DNA from: Acidobacteria bacterium 13_2_20CM_2_57_6
GTDB taxonomy: Bacteria > Acidobacteriota > Terriglobia > Acidiferrales > UBA7541
Direction of reading: 5' to 3'
Assembly (NCBI GenBank): GCA_001917435.1
Contig: MNEA01000031.1
Coordinates: 1 to 64,000 of the forward strand
Length of the DNA: 64,000 nucleotides
Part shown: piece after piece, positions 25,688 through 37,137 of the stretch
How the letters are laid out: each line of letters starts with the position of its first letter
Position numbering within the stretch: position 1 is the first letter of the stretch
The notes under the pieces: generated by a model
What the model was told of the DNA's origin: nothing
The model's database searches: none
What the model saw: only the letters and a program-made list of their open reading frames with translations
Program-made: the position numbers and the translations under genes

Positions 25688-27370
25688 ATGCTGGCCGTCA
25701 ACAACGTCACTATGCGGTTCGGACCGCGGGTCCTGTTTGAGAACGTGACCTGCACCTTTATGGCCGGGCGCCGCTATGCCATCACCGGGCCTAATGGCGC
25801 CGGTAAGTCTACGTTTATGAAGATTTTGACTGGGGAGCTCGACTCCACCAGCGGCTCGGTCACGCGGCCGAAAAAAATGGGCGTTTTGCGGCAGGATCAG
25901 TTCGCGTTCGACGACTACCGCGTGATTGACACGGTCATTATGGGGAACGCCGCGCTATGGAAAGCCCTCGAAGAGCGCGACGCACTGTACGCCAAGCCGC
26001 ACGAGCAATTGACGGACGCGGACGGGATGCGCCTTGGCGAACTCGAGGGCATCGTCGGAGAGGAGGGCGGTTATACGGCGGAAGCCGATGCGGCGGTGCT
26101 GCTCGATGGCTTGGGCGTGGAAGGCGAACTGCACGAACGCAAGATGGGCGAATTGCAGGGCGGACAGAAAGTTCGCGTGCTGTTGGCACAAGCGCTCTTT
26201 GGAAATCCGACCGCGCTGCTGTTGGACGAGCCGACGAACAACCTGGACCTCGATTCCGTACATTGGCTGCAGCGGTATCTTTGCGAATATGAAGGCGTGC
26301 TGATTGTCATTTCGCACGACCGGCACTTTTTGAATAGCGTCTGCACGCACACTGCGGACATCGACTACGAGACGATCATCATGTACGTCGGCGGGTATGA
26401 CGACATGGTGGTGGCCAAAACGCAGATTCGCGGGCGCATCGAAGCGGACAACGCCAATCGCGAGAAAAAAATTGCGCAATTGCAGGAGTTTATCGCGCGG
26501 TTCTCCGCGGGCACGCGTTCCGCGCAGGCGACTTCGCGGAAGAAGGAAGTCGAGCGACTGCAAACGACGGAGCTGGCGAGGAGCAACATCCAGCGGCCGT
26601 ACATTAAGTTTGACATGAAGCGGAATTCGGGGAAGCACCCGCTGGAGATTCGCAGCGTTGAGAAATCGTATGACGACTTAAAGGTGATCCCGCGATTCTC
26701 AGCGAGCGTGGTGCGCGGCGAAAAAATCGCGCTGATGGGACGCAACGGCGCCGGCAAAACCACCATGCTGAAGTCGCTCGTTCGGAACGCGCCGGGATTT
26801 ATTGAGGACAAGGACCAGCAATTTCCGATCGATGGCGGCGAGGTGAGATGGGGGCATGAAGTGGCGGTGGGCTACTTCGCGCAGGATCACGGCGAATCCA
26901 TCACTAAGGGCATGACGGCGATCGATTGGCTGTGGCAATTCGATCCTACTGCTTCGCAACAGGAGTTGCGCGGCTTAATGGGACAGATGCTGTTCAGCGG
27001 CGAAGATGCGCTGAAGCCCACGCGCGCGCTTTCCGGCGGCGAGTCCGCCCGGCTGATTTTTTGCCGGCTGATGCTGCAGAAACCAAACTTTCTTGTACTC
27101 GACGAACCGACAAACCACTTGGACCTGGAATCGATCAATGCGCTGAACATTGCGCTGCAAAGGTACGACGGCACTGTGCTGCTTGTGACGCACGACCACG
27201 ACGTCATCGACGAAGTGGCGACGCGCATTTGGCATTTCCACGGCGGCAAGACCGAGGACTTCAAGGGCACGTACGAAGAATTCGTCGCCTACGAAGAAGC
27301 AAAAGCAGCGCAAGCCCCGGCGGCTCCGGCACGCGCTGGTGGCGCACGCCGCGCCCCGGTTCCGTCATAA
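25688..27370 (+). CDS. ABC-F family ATPase (YbiT-like)
   Basis: 560 residues with two ABC domains and no membrane domain. Walker A GPNGAGKST (residue ~38) and GRNGAGKTT (~355); Walker B LLLDEPTNNLDL and LVLDEPTNHLDL; signatures LQGGQ (variant of LSGGQ) and LSGGES. The linker between them carries the charged ABC-tran_2-type segment REKKIAQLQEFIARFSAGTRSAQATSRKKEVERL. ABC-F proteins act on the ribosome E site; this length and sequence fit the YbiT branch. It is soluble and not a transporter. Its end overlaps the convergent flavoprotein gene by 6 bp. Confidence 0.9.
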   Translation: MLAVNNVTMRFGPRVLFENVTCTFMAGRRYAITGPNGAGKSTFMKILTGELDSTSGSVTRPKKMGVLRQDQFAFDDYRVIDTVIMGNAALWKALEERDALYAKPHEQLTDADGMRLGELEGIVGEEGGYTAEADAAVLLDGLGVEGELHERKMGELQGGQKVRVLLAQALFGNPTALLLDEPTNNLDLDSVHWLQRYLCEYEGVLIVISHDRHFLNSVCTHTADIDYETIIMYVGGYDDMVVAKTQIRGRIEADNANREKKIAQLQEFIARFSAGTRSAQATSRKKEVERLQTTELARSNIQRPYIKFDMKRNSGKHPLEIRSVEKSYDDLKVIPRFSASVVRGEKIALMGRNGAGKTTMLKSLVRNAPGFIEDKDQQFPIDGGEVRWGHEVAVGYFAQDHGESITKGMTAIDWLWQFDPTASQQELRGLMGQMLFSGEDALKPTRALSGGESARLIFCRLMLQKPNFLVLDEPTNHLDLESINALNIALQRYDGTVLLVTHDHDVIDEVATRIWHFHGGKTEDFKGTYEEFVAYEEAKAAQAPAAPARAGGARRAPVPS

Positions 27371-28528
27371 AGCCTGGCCAGCTGCCGCGCCAGAAGCCCA
27401 CGCCCACTGAAAATTGAATCCCCCGAGATGACCGGTGACGTCGACGACTTCGCCGATGAAAAACAATCCTTTGACCTTTAGGCACTCCATCGTTTTGCTC
27501 GACAATTCGGCGGTATCCACGCCCCCTGCCGTGACTTCTGCCTTCTCGTAACCTTCCGTGCCCGCCGGCTTGATCACCCAGTCGTGCACGAGGTTCTGCC
27601 ATTTTGCGAGAGCGTCATTGTTCCAGGCGGCGGGTGGATTGTTTTCCAGCCAGCGTTCGGCGAATCGCTTTGGCAAGATTCCTTGAAATGCTTTCTGTGC
27701 GGCGGAGGCATTGCGGACTTTCGATTCACGAATTGACTGCGCCATATCGCGATCGGGAGCGAGATCGATATGAATGGGCTGGCCGTTTTTCCAGTACGAA
27801 GAGATTTGCAGGATGGCCGGACCACTCAATCCGCGATGGGTAATCAGCATTTTTTCGCGGAAGGCGTGATGATTGGCCTTCGCTATGACTTCCGCCGAAA
27901 CACCCGCCAAGCCACAATAGCGAGTGCGATCTTTGCCGGCCAGGACAAAAGGCACAAGCGCGGGCCTGGTCTCCACGATTTTCAAACCGAATTGCCGCGC
28001 CAGTTCGTAGCCCAACGGCGTTGCACCCATCTTGGGGATCGAGAGTCCGCCCGTGGCAACCACCAGCACCGGCGCACGAAATTCGCCGGATTCGTTGCGA
28101 ACAATGAATTCGGTAGTGCGTTGCACTTCCCGGATTCGACTCTGCAGAAAAATCTGTACTCCTGCGGACCGGCACTCTGATTCGAGCAAGTTGATGATGT
28201 CCTGCGCGGAGCGGTCGCAGAAAAGTTGCCCGGGCGTTTTTTCGTGGTACGGAATGCCATGCTTTTCGATCAGCGCGATGAAATCCGCGGGCGTGTAGCG
28301 AGCCAGCGCGGATTTCGCGAAGTGTTCGTTAGCGGAAATGAAATTCTTCGGCTGGCAATAGAGATTGGTGAAATTACAACGGCCGCCGCCGGAGATCAGG
28401 ATTTTCTTGCCGATGCGTTCGGCATGCTCCAGCACGGCGACACGCAGTCCGCGTTTGCCGGCTTCGATCGCGCAAAGCAGTCCCGCGGCGCCGGCGCCGA
28501 GAACCACAGCGTCGAATTTACACATCAA
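27365..28528 (-). CDS. NAD(P)/FAD-dependent oxidoreductase, HI0933/YhiN (BaiN-like) family
   Basis: 387 residues. N-terminal Rossmann motif VVLGAGAAGLLCAIEAGKRGLRVAVLE, followed by KILISGGGRCNFTN, a strong HI0933-family signature, and a middle VLVVATGGLSIPKMGATPLGYELARQFG. C-terminal TAGGVDTAELSSKTMECLKVKGLFFIGEVVDVTGHLGGFNFQWAWASG is also characteristic. Flavoprotein of unknown physiological substrate. It lies between two ABC-F genes; the ATG at 28528 is 70 nt from the divergent second ABC-F start. Confidence 0.93.
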   Translation of the reverse strand: MMCKFDAVVLGAGAAGLLCAIEAGKRGLRVAVLEHAERIGKKILISGGGRCNFTNLYCQPKNFISANEHFAKSALARYTPADFIALIEKHGIPYHEKTPGQLFCDRSAQDIINLLESECRSAGVQIFLQSRIREVQRTTEFIVRNESGEFRAPVLVVATGGLSIPKMGATPLGYELARQFGLKIVETRPALVPFVLAGKDRTRYCGLAGVSAEVIAKANHHAFREKMLITHRGLSGPAILQISSYWKNGQPIHIDLAPDRDMAQSIRESKVRNASAAQKAFQGILPKRFAERWLENNPPAAWNNDALAKWQNLVHDWVIKPAGTEGYEKAEVTAGGVDTAELSSKTMECLKVKGLFFIGEVVDVTGHLGGFNFQWAWASGAAAGQAL

Positions 28529-28598
28529 GAATGACTCTCACTTGAGCCGAAAACAGGAAGCTGCCGCATTTCCGCCGCCATGACCTCAAGGTTAAACT

Positions 28599-30443
28599 AT
28601 GTGCAGGAGAAGACCGAAGAATTTGCCTCCGATTATCAGCGCGCAAGGATTGTCGAAGAGATATGGCGTTGCGCCGCTCTTCCAGAACATTTCTTTCACC
28701 GTGTCGGAAGGGGACCGCATCGGAGTGATCGGCCCGAATGGTTCGGGCAAGTCGACGCTGCTGGAAATGCTCGTTGGCCGCGTCAGGCCGGACAGCGGGG
28801 ACGTGGCGATTCGCAAGGGGACGAGGCTCAGCACCGTGGCCCAAGTCTCTGAGTATGCCGCGGATGCGACGATTCGCGCGGTCATTGAACACGCTTTGGA
28901 GCGGTCCGCGGTTCCCGAGACGGAGCGCGCCTCGCGCTTTGCCGAAACGCTGGGCCGTGCTGGCTTCGTGGATCTCGATGCGCACGCCACGAGGCTGTCG
29001 GGCGGATGGCGCAAGCGTCTTGCCATCGCGGAGGCCTTGGTGCAGGCGCCGGACATTATCCTGCTGGACGAGCCCACGAACCATCTCGACCTTGCAGGAA
29101 TTCAGTGGCTCGAATCGGTTCTCCGGAACGCGCCGTTCGCCTGCGTGGTGGTCAGCCACGACCGCTACTTCCTGGAAAATATCGCGAATGAAATGGCGGA
29201 GCTCAACCGCGCCTACCCGGACGGCTCGTTGCGAGTCAGCGGAAACTACAGCGCGTTCCTCCAAGCGAAGGAAGAATATCTGCACGCACAGAAAAAGCGG
29301 CAGGAGTCGCTGGAGAATCGCGTTCATACCGAGCTGGAATGGCTGCGCCGCGGACCGAAAGCCCGCGCGACCAAGGCCAAAGCGCGCATCGATAAAGCTC
29401 ACGAGATGATCGACGAGCTCGCAGAGATGAATGCGCGCAGCCGCACTGCCAGCGCCGAAATCGATTTCTCCGCGACAAACCGGAAGACCAAACAACTCAT
29501 TACGCTTGAAAACGTTTCATTCGGGGTTGGCAGCCGCACGCTGTTCAAGAACATTCATTTCAGCGTTATGTCAGGAATGCGCATAGGCCTGGTCGGTCCA
29601 AACGGCAGCGGCAAGACGACTCTGCTTCGCCTGATGCGCGGAGATGTCAAACCGGAATCCGGCAAGGTGCGCCGCGCCGAAGGTTTGCGAGTCGTGTACT
29701 TTGACCAGAACCGCGAGCTTGATCCGGACATTACCTTGCGCCGGGCGCTCGCGCCGGACAGCGACGCGGTGATTTATCAGGATCGCGTTATTCACGTCGC
29801 TTCGTGGGCGGAAAGATTTCTGTTTTCGAGTGAAAACCTGAATCAGCGCGTTGGCCGGCTTTCCGGAGGAGAGCGCGCCCGCGTTTTGATCGCTCAGCTC
29901 ATGTTGCAGCCGGCTGACGTTTTGTTGTTGGACGAACCGACCAACGATCTGGATATTCCCACACTGGAAATCCTGGAGGAGAGTTTGCTCGAATATCCGG
30001 GAGCGCTGGTTCTGGTTACGCACGACCGTTTCATGCTGGATCGCGTTTCGACTGTCGTAGTGGGGCTGGATGGTCTTGCAGCCGCGGAACGATTTGCCGA
30101 TTACTCACAATGGGAAACCTGGCAGCGCGCGCAATTGGCAGCGGCCGCCTCCAAATCAACGGACGGAATCCGGCGTCCTCGCGCCAGTGTGGAAGAAACC
30201 TCGCGGACCGCCCCGCCGAGAAAGAAGCTCTCGTATAACGAAGCCCGGGAGTTCGCAGGCATCGAAGACCGCATCCATGAAGCGGAAGAACTCCTTCAAG
30301 CCAAGCGCGCTGCGCTCGAAGACCCTGTGGTTACCAGTGATCGCGTGAGCCTTCATGACGCGTGCAGCCAGTTGGAAGCAGCCGAGAAGTCAGTAGACGC
30401 GCTGTACGCGCGCTGGTCCGAACTCGAACAAAAGCAAACGTAG
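28599..30443 (+). CDS. ABC-F family ATPase (Uup-like)
   Basis: 614 residues, two ABC cassettes: Walker A GPNGSGKST and GPNGSGKTT, signatures LSGGWRKR and LSGGERAR, Walker B LLDEPTNHLDL and LLDEPTNDLDI. After the second cassette there is an extra C-terminal charged region (KLSYNEAREFAGIEDRIHEAEELLQAKRAALEDP) that forms a coiled coil, as in Uup. It is thought to act on translating ribosomes or on nucleic acid; Uup loss raises transposon excision in E. coli. Start by ATG 28599 with AAGG upstream. Confidence 0.92.
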   Translation: MCRRRPKNLPPIISAQGLSKRYGVAPLFQNISFTVSEGDRIGVIGPNGSGKSTLLEMLVGRVRPDSGDVAIRKGTRLSTVAQVSEYAADATIRAVIEHALERSAVPETERASRFAETLGRAGFVDLDAHATRLSGGWRKRLAIAEALVQAPDIILLDEPTNHLDLAGIQWLESVLRNAPFACVVVSHDRYFLENIANEMAELNRAYPDGSLRVSGNYSAFLQAKEEYLHAQKKRQESLENRVHTELEWLRRGPKARATKAKARIDKAHEMIDELAEMNARSRTASAEIDFSATNRKTKQLITLENVSFGVGSRTLFKNIHFSVMSGMRIGLVGPNGSGKTTLLRLMRGDVKPESGKVRRAEGLRVVYFDQNRELDPDITLRRALAPDSDAVIYQDRVIHVASWAERFLFSSENLNQRVGRLSGGERARVLIAQLMLQPADVLLLDEPTNDLDIPTLEILEESLLEYPGALVLVTHDRFMLDRVSTVVVGLDGLAAAERFADYSQWETWQRAQLAAAASKSTDGIRRPRASVEETSRTAPPRKKLSYNEAREFAGIEDRIHEAEELLQAKRAALEDPVVTSDRVSLHDACSQLEAAEKSVDALYARWSELEQKQT

Positions 30444-30785
30444 TCTTCCCGCATACAAGTGGCTGCACCCCCTACTACTGCTACCCCCACTAATTTGTAT
30501 GGCTGTCAAAACAAAGGAGTTATGGAGTTTGCAAATCGTAAGTGATTGATTCTCAAGGATGCGTTTTTCGAGTGTTAAGGCATTCCCAGAAAACGAGCGC
30601 TACAGACGGAAAAGCAGGGCCAAGCTCCCCCAACTCCAGATACAGTTCTATACGAAGTTAATTATAGCAGAAGTTAGGAGAAAGTTAAGAGGAACTTCGG
30701 GGATTTTTTGGAGTCGAGTACCTGAGGTCCACGACCCAGGCCCATGATCAGACAGGCTTCACTCGACGCTACGCTGTCCTCTACA
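30444..30785. other. 342-bp intergenic region, no gene seen
   Basis: AT-richer than the neighbours, between the uup-like gene and the convergent dienelactone hydrolase gene. The short ORFs here have no ribosome sites or motifs. It holds a C-rich stretch (CACCCCCTACTACTGCTACC) and a weak match to the GTTGATTC-type repeat near 30545. No clear terminator hairpin found. Confidence 0.4.
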
Positions 30786-31577
30786 CTATTTGCCGAGCAA
30801 ACTCTTCCAACGCGCCCAAGCTTCAGTCCGCGCCTTCTTGTCTGGCTCTTTTGCATCAGGAGCTTCGCCGGAGCGCATGAAGCCGTGGCCAGCGCCATCA
30901 TAGCTCACGATGTCGTAGGTCTTGCCGGCGGCCTTCATTTGCGCGACGGTGTCGGGGATCATGGCGCCGATGCGCGCGTCGTTCCCTGCATAAAAGCCGT
31001 AGACCGGAGCTTTAATGCGCACCAAGGCATCCCTATCCGGCGACGGACCATAAAAAACAAAAGCGGCCGCCAAATCGGCGCGATTGGTGGCGAAGCGGAA
31101 GGTCTGTCCGCCGCCCCAGCAAAAGCCGCCAACGAAGAGTTTGCCATTCGAGGCCGGGATTTTCAGTGCATAGTCCGCCGTGGCATTCAAATCCGCCGTC
31201 ACCTGGTCTGGATTCAAGTGGCTTACTGCTTCCATCGTTTTGCCCTCCGCAAAATCGCTGCTACGGCCGCCGTTGGGGCCCATGCCGGAGAGAAGATCGG
31301 GCGCAACGGCAATGTAGCCTGCAGCAGCCACTTGATCCGCAAGATCCTGCACCCAATCCGTCATGCCAAAAATTTCGTGAATGATCAGCACGACGGGAGT
31401 TTTGCTCTTCGACTCGGGATAAACGACAAACGTTTCGACGGAGCGGCCATCGTGCTTCACGGTGACCCACTCGCGGTGCCTTGATGATTTCTCCAGTGTG
31501 GCCTTGGCCCAATCCTGCGCCGAAGCAAATGGCGCGGCGCAAAGAATCAGCAGGGAAATCAGAGCGATGCGTTTCAT
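30786..31577 (-). CDS. Secreted dienelactone hydrolase family protein
   Basis: 263 residues from the ATG at 31577 (MKRIALISLLILCAAPFASAQ, a clear signal peptide); the track's start 38 codons upstream is rejected. Alpha/beta hydrolase of the DLH type: PVVLIIHEIFGMTDWVQDLADQVAAAGYIAVAPDLL, nucleophile Cys in GGFCWGGGQT, acid in YAGNDARIG, His in GAGHGFM. The Cys-Asp-His triad is complete. Natural substrate unknown; in many soil bacteria such proteins are general exported esterases. Confidence 0.88.
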   Translation of the reverse strand: MKRIALISLLILCAAPFASAQDWAKATLEKSSRHREWVTVKHDGRSVETFVVYPESKSKTPVVLIIHEIFGMTDWVQDLADQVAAAGYIAVAPDLLSGMGPNGGRSSDFAEGKTMEAVSHLNPDQVTADLNATADYALKIPASNGKLFVGGFCWGGGQTFRFATNRADLAAAFVFYGPSPDRDALVRIKAPVYGFYAGNDARIGAMIPDTVAQMKAAGKTYDIVSYDGAGHGFMRSGEAPDAKEPDKKARTEAWARWKSLLGK

Positions 31578-31723
31578 AGAGCAATTTCTCCCATAAGAAT
31601 AGCCGGCAGGAAGCAGGTCAAATGCATCCATGCAAAGCGACTGTGATAGTAAAGCCCCGAGGGAAAGCCTGCAAGACCCTATACGCCGCACCGTTCGGGA
31701 GCGCCTGAGTTTATCGTCGGACT

Positions 31724-32350
31724 CTAGAAGTGGATGACGATGCCTGCGGAAACGCGAGGCTGATTCTGCGTGGCTCCGTGCAAGCGAGTCCGGAGGTAGT
31801 CAAGCTGAAACAGCCGGACCGACACGAAGGGGAAGATCTTCATGTCGACGCCTGCTCCTGCCGCCGCAGCGACCGAAGTGCCCGTCCCAAGGCTAAAGAA
31901 GGTGCCGCTGGTGGTTGCATCTTGCGACTCTTTGGCGGCTCCGACCAGAACATGAGCAAACGGAGAGATCTTGGCAGGAAAAGAGACTTGAGGACCGACC
32001 AGAAAGGTATGAACGCGCGTGCGCGCTCCATCCAGAGTGCCATACTGGCCGCTGAAGTCGCCGACAGCGCCGAGAAAGGGTATCGGCTTGTATTGGAGCG
32101 ACAAATCCCATCCGTTCAGGTTCACCTGTTGTGGAACCGTCGGCGGAGTGCCGCAATTGGGAGGACACGCTGTTCCTGGACCGAGAGGTCCGAACTGCCC
32201 GACCTGAACAGAGGCACGTAAGTACGAGTAACCGCCGAAGAGTTCAACTTTGTTTTGAGCCCTTGCTGAATTGGAAAGACTTACTACCAGCAACGGCAGA
32301 ACCGCCAGCTTCAGGAGCGCAGAGGCCCGCAGCGACAGGACGCGTAGCAT
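31724..32350 (-). CDS. Outer-membrane beta-barrel protein
   Basis: 208 residues with a signal peptide ending ...SNSARAQ and a mature part beginning KVELFGGYSYLRASV, a typical OmpA-like eight-strand barrel start; later strands LSLQYKPIPFLGAVGDFSGQYG, TFLVGPQVSF, FAHVLVGAAKES, and a final RVSAGIVIHF ending in Phe, the outer-membrane sorting signal. No peptidoglycan-binding domain. Common in Acidobacteriota; function not known. Confidence 0.82.
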   Translation of the reverse strand: MLRVLSLRASALLKLAVLPLLVVSLSNSARAQNKVELFGGYSYLRASVQVGQFGPLGPGTACPPNCGTPPTVPQQVNLNGWDLSLQYKPIPFLGAVGDFSGQYGTLDGARTRVHTFLVGPQVSFPAKISPFAHVLVGAAKESQDATTSGTFFSLGTGTSVAAAAGAGVDMKIFPFVSVRLFQLDYLRTRLHGATQNQPRVSAGIVIHF

Positions 32351-32525
32351 GAGTTCGTACCTCCCGTGAGCAGAGCAGACTGGACAGAATTATGCGATGC
32401 GGAGCGCGCCGCCGAAAGTTGCTCCGAAATGAATCGCGTTCGCTAATCACTCGGCAGGTTCGTTGACACTGAGGAGTGCGTCCGATACGCTTTTGAATTA
32501 CTCAAGTTGAGTTATTTGCCTCTGA

Positions 32526-33867
<1,342 letters not shown>

Positions 33868-33908
33868 AACTCGCGTTTCTTTTCAGGAACATGTTGCGCG
33901 CCTAATTC

Positions 33909-33937
33909 TCGACACGCGTCTGCGCGGGTGCTAGCTT
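33909..33937 (+). promoter_or_regulatory. Candidate promoter
   Basis: TCGACA (five of six to the -35 consensus), 17-nt spacer, TAGCTT as a weak -10; located between proS and the small membrane protein gene. Low confidence. Confidence 0.25.
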
Positions 33938-34006
33938 TAATGAAGCCGATAAATCATATATCCCGTTCCCGTGCGTGGGCGTACCGCGGCGTGAACGGAC
34001 CGGGAG

Positions 34007-34417
34007 ATGAATCCAGTGCTTTTTGCCAGCCGAAAAGGTCGCGCATCAGCGAACCGCCATTCCGAACGGGGAGAGGGCAAGCTCAAGGGCATCCTTATGG
34101 TGGCGATCGTGGTGTTGGCGATCTACTCTGCTTGGAAGATCGTGCCGGTGTACGTGAACGAGTATCAGCTTTCCGACAAAATGCAGGAACAGGCGCGTTT
34201 TGCGGTCGTGAATCACTATACGGAAGACCAGATTCGGGACAATATTTTCAAGGTTGTCCAGGATTTGGAAATTCCGGCGAAGCGCGAATCCATCAAGGTA
34301 GTTGCAACCAATTCGATTGTGAAAATCAGTATGGAATACACGGTTCCTGTCGACTTGTTTTTCTACCACACGGACCTTCATTTTTCTCCGTCCAGCGAGA
34401 ATAAGGCCCTCATCTGA
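34007..34417 (+). CDS. Small single-pass membrane protein, unknown function
   Basis: 136 residues. A basic N-terminal stretch (ASRKGRASANRHSERGEGKLKG) precedes one transmembrane helix (ILMVAIVVLAIYSAWKIVPVYV), then an extracytoplasmic ~100-residue domain, NEYQLSDKMQEQARFAVVNHYTEDQIRDNIFKVVQDLEIPAKRESIKVVAT...ISMEYTVPVDLFFY. The layout resembles DUF4845-type proteins, but I cannot confirm the family. Start uncertain: ATG 34007 has GGGAG very close; a later start near the helix is possible. Lies upstream of the PBP1 gene. Confidence 0.6.
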   Translation: MNPVLFASRKGRASANRHSERGEGKLKGILMVAIVVLAIYSAWKIVPVYVNEYQLSDKMQEQARFAVVNHYTEDQIRDNIFKVVQDLEIPAKRESIKVVATNSIVKISMEYTVPVDLFFYHTDLHFSPSSENKALI

Positions 34418-34539
34418 GGTATGGTTGCAGAAGCGGCTTGCTATTGCTGCTTGATTGGCAACCCGGCATCGGGCAACACCGTCTTTCCCAGAGTGCGGTC
34501 TTGCGAGAGAATAAAGGTTTAGCCTTCGGGAGCTAAGAG

Positions 34540-37137
34540 TTGCGCATTCGCATTCAACAGGGGTTCTTTACCTCAAAGATCGGCCTCGCGTTCCTAGGCA
34601 CAATCTTCGCTTTTTTCCTCGTCGCCGGCGGTGTTTTTACTTATTACTACATGAAGTACTCGCGCATGATCGATGCGCGGCTTTCCGGCAATGTCCTGCA
34701 GAACACCACGCAGATTTTCTCCGCGCCCGAACATATCTCGGCTGGTCAGGCCTGGGGGCCGGAGGATCTCGCCGGCTATCTCACCCGTGTGGGATACCGC
34801 CCTGTCCAGGATGAGAACGCCATCGGCCAATTCACCGTGAGGGAAAATACCGTCGATATCCGGCCTTCCAAACTTTCCTATTTCGGGGGCAATAATGCCC
34901 TGGCGGTTCAATTCCGCGGAAAGAGCATTCGGTCGATCAAGCCGCTGGCCGGCGGCACGGACCTTGATACCGCAGAAATCGAACCGGAACTCATTACCAA
35001 TCTTTTCGACAGCGCGCGCGAAAAGAGGCGGCCAGTACGCTATGAAGATTTACCGGTAATGCTGGTGGACGCGATTCTTTCCGCCGAGGACAAGCGTTTC
35101 TTCGAGCACGGCGGTTTTGACTTCATTCGCATCGTGGGGGCGGCGTGGGCGGACTTGCGGCATACCAGCCAACATTACCAGGGCGCAAGCACGATCACCA
35201 TGCAAGTGGCACGCACCTTCTTTCTCTCGACCGAGCGCAATTGGCGGCGGAAACTGGCCGAGGCCATGATTTCGGTCGAGCTCGAGCAGCGCTTCAACAA
35301 GCAGCAAATTTTCGAGCTGTACGCCAACGAAGTTTATCTAGGCAACCGCGGGAGCTTTGGCATTCGCGGCTTTTCCGAGGCCAGCGTCGCATATTTCGGA
35401 AAGGATCTGAGGCAACTGACGCTGGCGGAGTGCGCGTACCTTGCGGGAATCATTCGCGCCCCAAATTACTATTCGTCCGCCGACCGTCACCCGGAGCGCG
35501 GGGTGCAGGCGCGCGATCGCGTGCTGACGCAGATGCTCGACAACAAGTACATCAACGACGAAGACCTTAAGGACGCAAAGGGCGAGCTGCTGAAAATTAT
35601 CCGGACGTCGACGTCGGGGAGTGAGGCGCCCTATTTCGTCGACATGGTGAAAGACCACCTGCTCGACAAGTACTCTGAGACCGAGCTTCTGAGTGAGAAT
35701 TTTCGCGTGTATACCACGCTGGACCCCGCTTTGCAGCGCGCGGCCGCTGCCGCCGTCGATGCGGGGATGAAAAATGTGGACCTGCTCCTGGCGAAAAAAT
35801 ACGACAAGTGGAAGCGCGACCAAGCCAGGAAGGGAGGCAACGAGGCGATCCCCCAGGCGCAAGTCGCGCTCGTCGCCCTCGATCCGCGGACCGGCGAGAT
35901 CAAGGCGGTCATCGGCGGACGCGATTACGGACAGAGCCAGCTCAACCATGCGCTGGCGCGGCGGCAGCCAGGGTCAGTGTTCAAACCGTTTGTTTATGCA
36001 GCAGCTTTCGACAATGCCGTTGACAACGTCCAGCCCATCATAACGCCCGCAACAACAATCGACGATGAGCCGACGACGTTTGAATTCGATGGCAAGGAAT
36101 ACACTCCGAATAACTACGGCGAAAAGTTCATGGGCCGCGTCACGGTGCGAGATGCGCTGACGAATTCTCTCAACGTCGCAACCGTTAAAGTCGCGGAACT
36201 GATCGGCTACGGCCGGGTCGTGCAAGTCGCACGGAAAATGGGCCTGGGCACGAACATCCAGCCGACACCGGCCGTTGCTCTCGGCGCTTATGAAATGACT
36301 CCGATCGACGTGGCCGCGGCGTACACGACATTCGCCACCATGGGCACGCGCGCGGAGCCGCAGTTTCTGCACGTCGTCGTTAACGCGGACGGGACGCCAC
36401 TGGAGAAGTTCACGCCGCAGACCCATCTGGCGCTGGATCCGCGGGTCACCTTTCTCGTCGACAGCTTGCTGAAGGACGTTCTTAACCGTGGCACCGGCGC
36501 GGGAGTCCGCGCGCGCGGATTCACGTTGCCGGCAGCGGGGAAGACGGGAACTTCGCGCGATGGATGGTTCGCGGGCTTCACTTCGAATCTCCTTTGCGTG
36601 ATCTGGATCGGCTTCGATGACAACCGCGACCTGGGGTTTACCGGCAGCGTGGTGGCCGGGCCAATCTGGGCGGATTTCATGACGCGCGCGACATCACTCG
36701 CGCAGTATCGGGACGTCAAGGATTTTACGATGCCGGACGGTGTGCAATCCGTGCTGATCGATCCAGATACCCTGGAGCTTGCGACGCCCAATTGTCCTAC
36801 AACCCGTGAAGAGGTTTATGTCGCCGGTTCTGCGCCGACCGTATTCTGCGAGGTCCATGGAGGCCACAACCTCTTCACTTCCACGGGATCCATTCTCTCC
36901 CGCGTCTTTGGTGGTGGCGATCCCAAATCGCCGCAAAAAGACGCAAATGGCCAGCCAATTACAACCTACGATCCGAACCGGCCGCCCAATGCGACTGGCC
37001 AGGGCCCCGCGGACCCCTCAGCCGAACCCGGCGAAAAGAAAAAGAATCCTTTACAGAAGATTTTTGGTATCTTTGGAGGTAAGAAGAAGGAACCCGACAA
37101 GGTCAAGCCTAAGCCGGAGAAGGGAGATTCGCCATGA
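34540..37137 (+). CDS. Bifunctional penicillin-binding protein 1 (class A, PBP1B-like)
   Basis: 865 residues from a TTG start with GGGAG eight bases upstream. N-terminal TM helix (IGLAFLGTIFAFFLVAGGVFTYYY), a UB2H-like segment, then a GT51 glycosyltransferase: AEDKRFFEHGGFD (catalytic Glu), GASTITMQVARTFFLS, RKLAEAMISVELEQRFNKQQIFELYANEVYLG. Transpeptidase domain: SVFK in RRQPGSVFKPFVYAAA, SLN in DALTNSLNVATVK, KTGT in AGKTGTSRDGWFAG. Thus both catalytic centres are complete. C-terminal ~110 residues are a disordered Pro/Lys-rich tail. It polymerises and crosslinks peptidoglycan. First of a tightly packed envelope run; its stop overlaps the next ATG by 4 nt. Confidence 0.95.
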   Translation: MRIRIQQGFFTSKIGLAFLGTIFAFFLVAGGVFTYYYMKYSRMIDARLSGNVLQNTTQIFSAPEHISAGQAWGPEDLAGYLTRVGYRPVQDENAIGQFTVRENTVDIRPSKLSYFGGNNALAVQFRGKSIRSIKPLAGGTDLDTAEIEPELITNLFDSAREKRRPVRYEDLPVMLVDAILSAEDKRFFEHGGFDFIRIVGAAWADLRHTSQHYQGASTITMQVARTFFLSTERNWRRKLAEAMISVELEQRFNKQQIFELYANEVYLGNRGSFGIRGFSEASVAYFGKDLRQLTLAECAYLAGIIRAPNYYSSADRHPERGVQARDRVLTQMLDNKYINDEDLKDAKGELLKIIRTSTSGSEAPYFVDMVKDHLLDKYSETELLSENFRVYTTLDPALQRAAAAAVDAGMKNVDLLLAKKYDKWKRDQARKGGNEAIPQAQVALVALDPRTGEIKAVIGGRDYGQSQLNHALARRQPGSVFKPFVYAAAFDNAVDNVQPIITPATTIDDEPTTFEFDGKEYTPNNYGEKFMGRVTVRDALTNSLNVATVKVAELIGYGRVVQVARKMGLGTNIQPTPAVALGAYEMTPIDVAAAYTTFATMGTRAEPQFLHVVVNADGTPLEKFTPQTHLALDPRVTFLVDSLLKDVLNRGTGAGVRARGFTLPAAGKTGTSRDGWFAGFTSNLLCVIWIGFDDNRDLGFTGSVVAGPIWADFMTRATSLAQYRDVKDFTMPDGVQSVLIDPDTLELATPNCPTTREEVYVAGSAPTVFCEVHGGHNLFTSTGSILSRVFGGGDPKSPQKDANGQPITTYDPNRPPNATGQGPADPSAEPGEKKKNPLQKIFGIFGGKKKEPDKVKPKPEKGDSP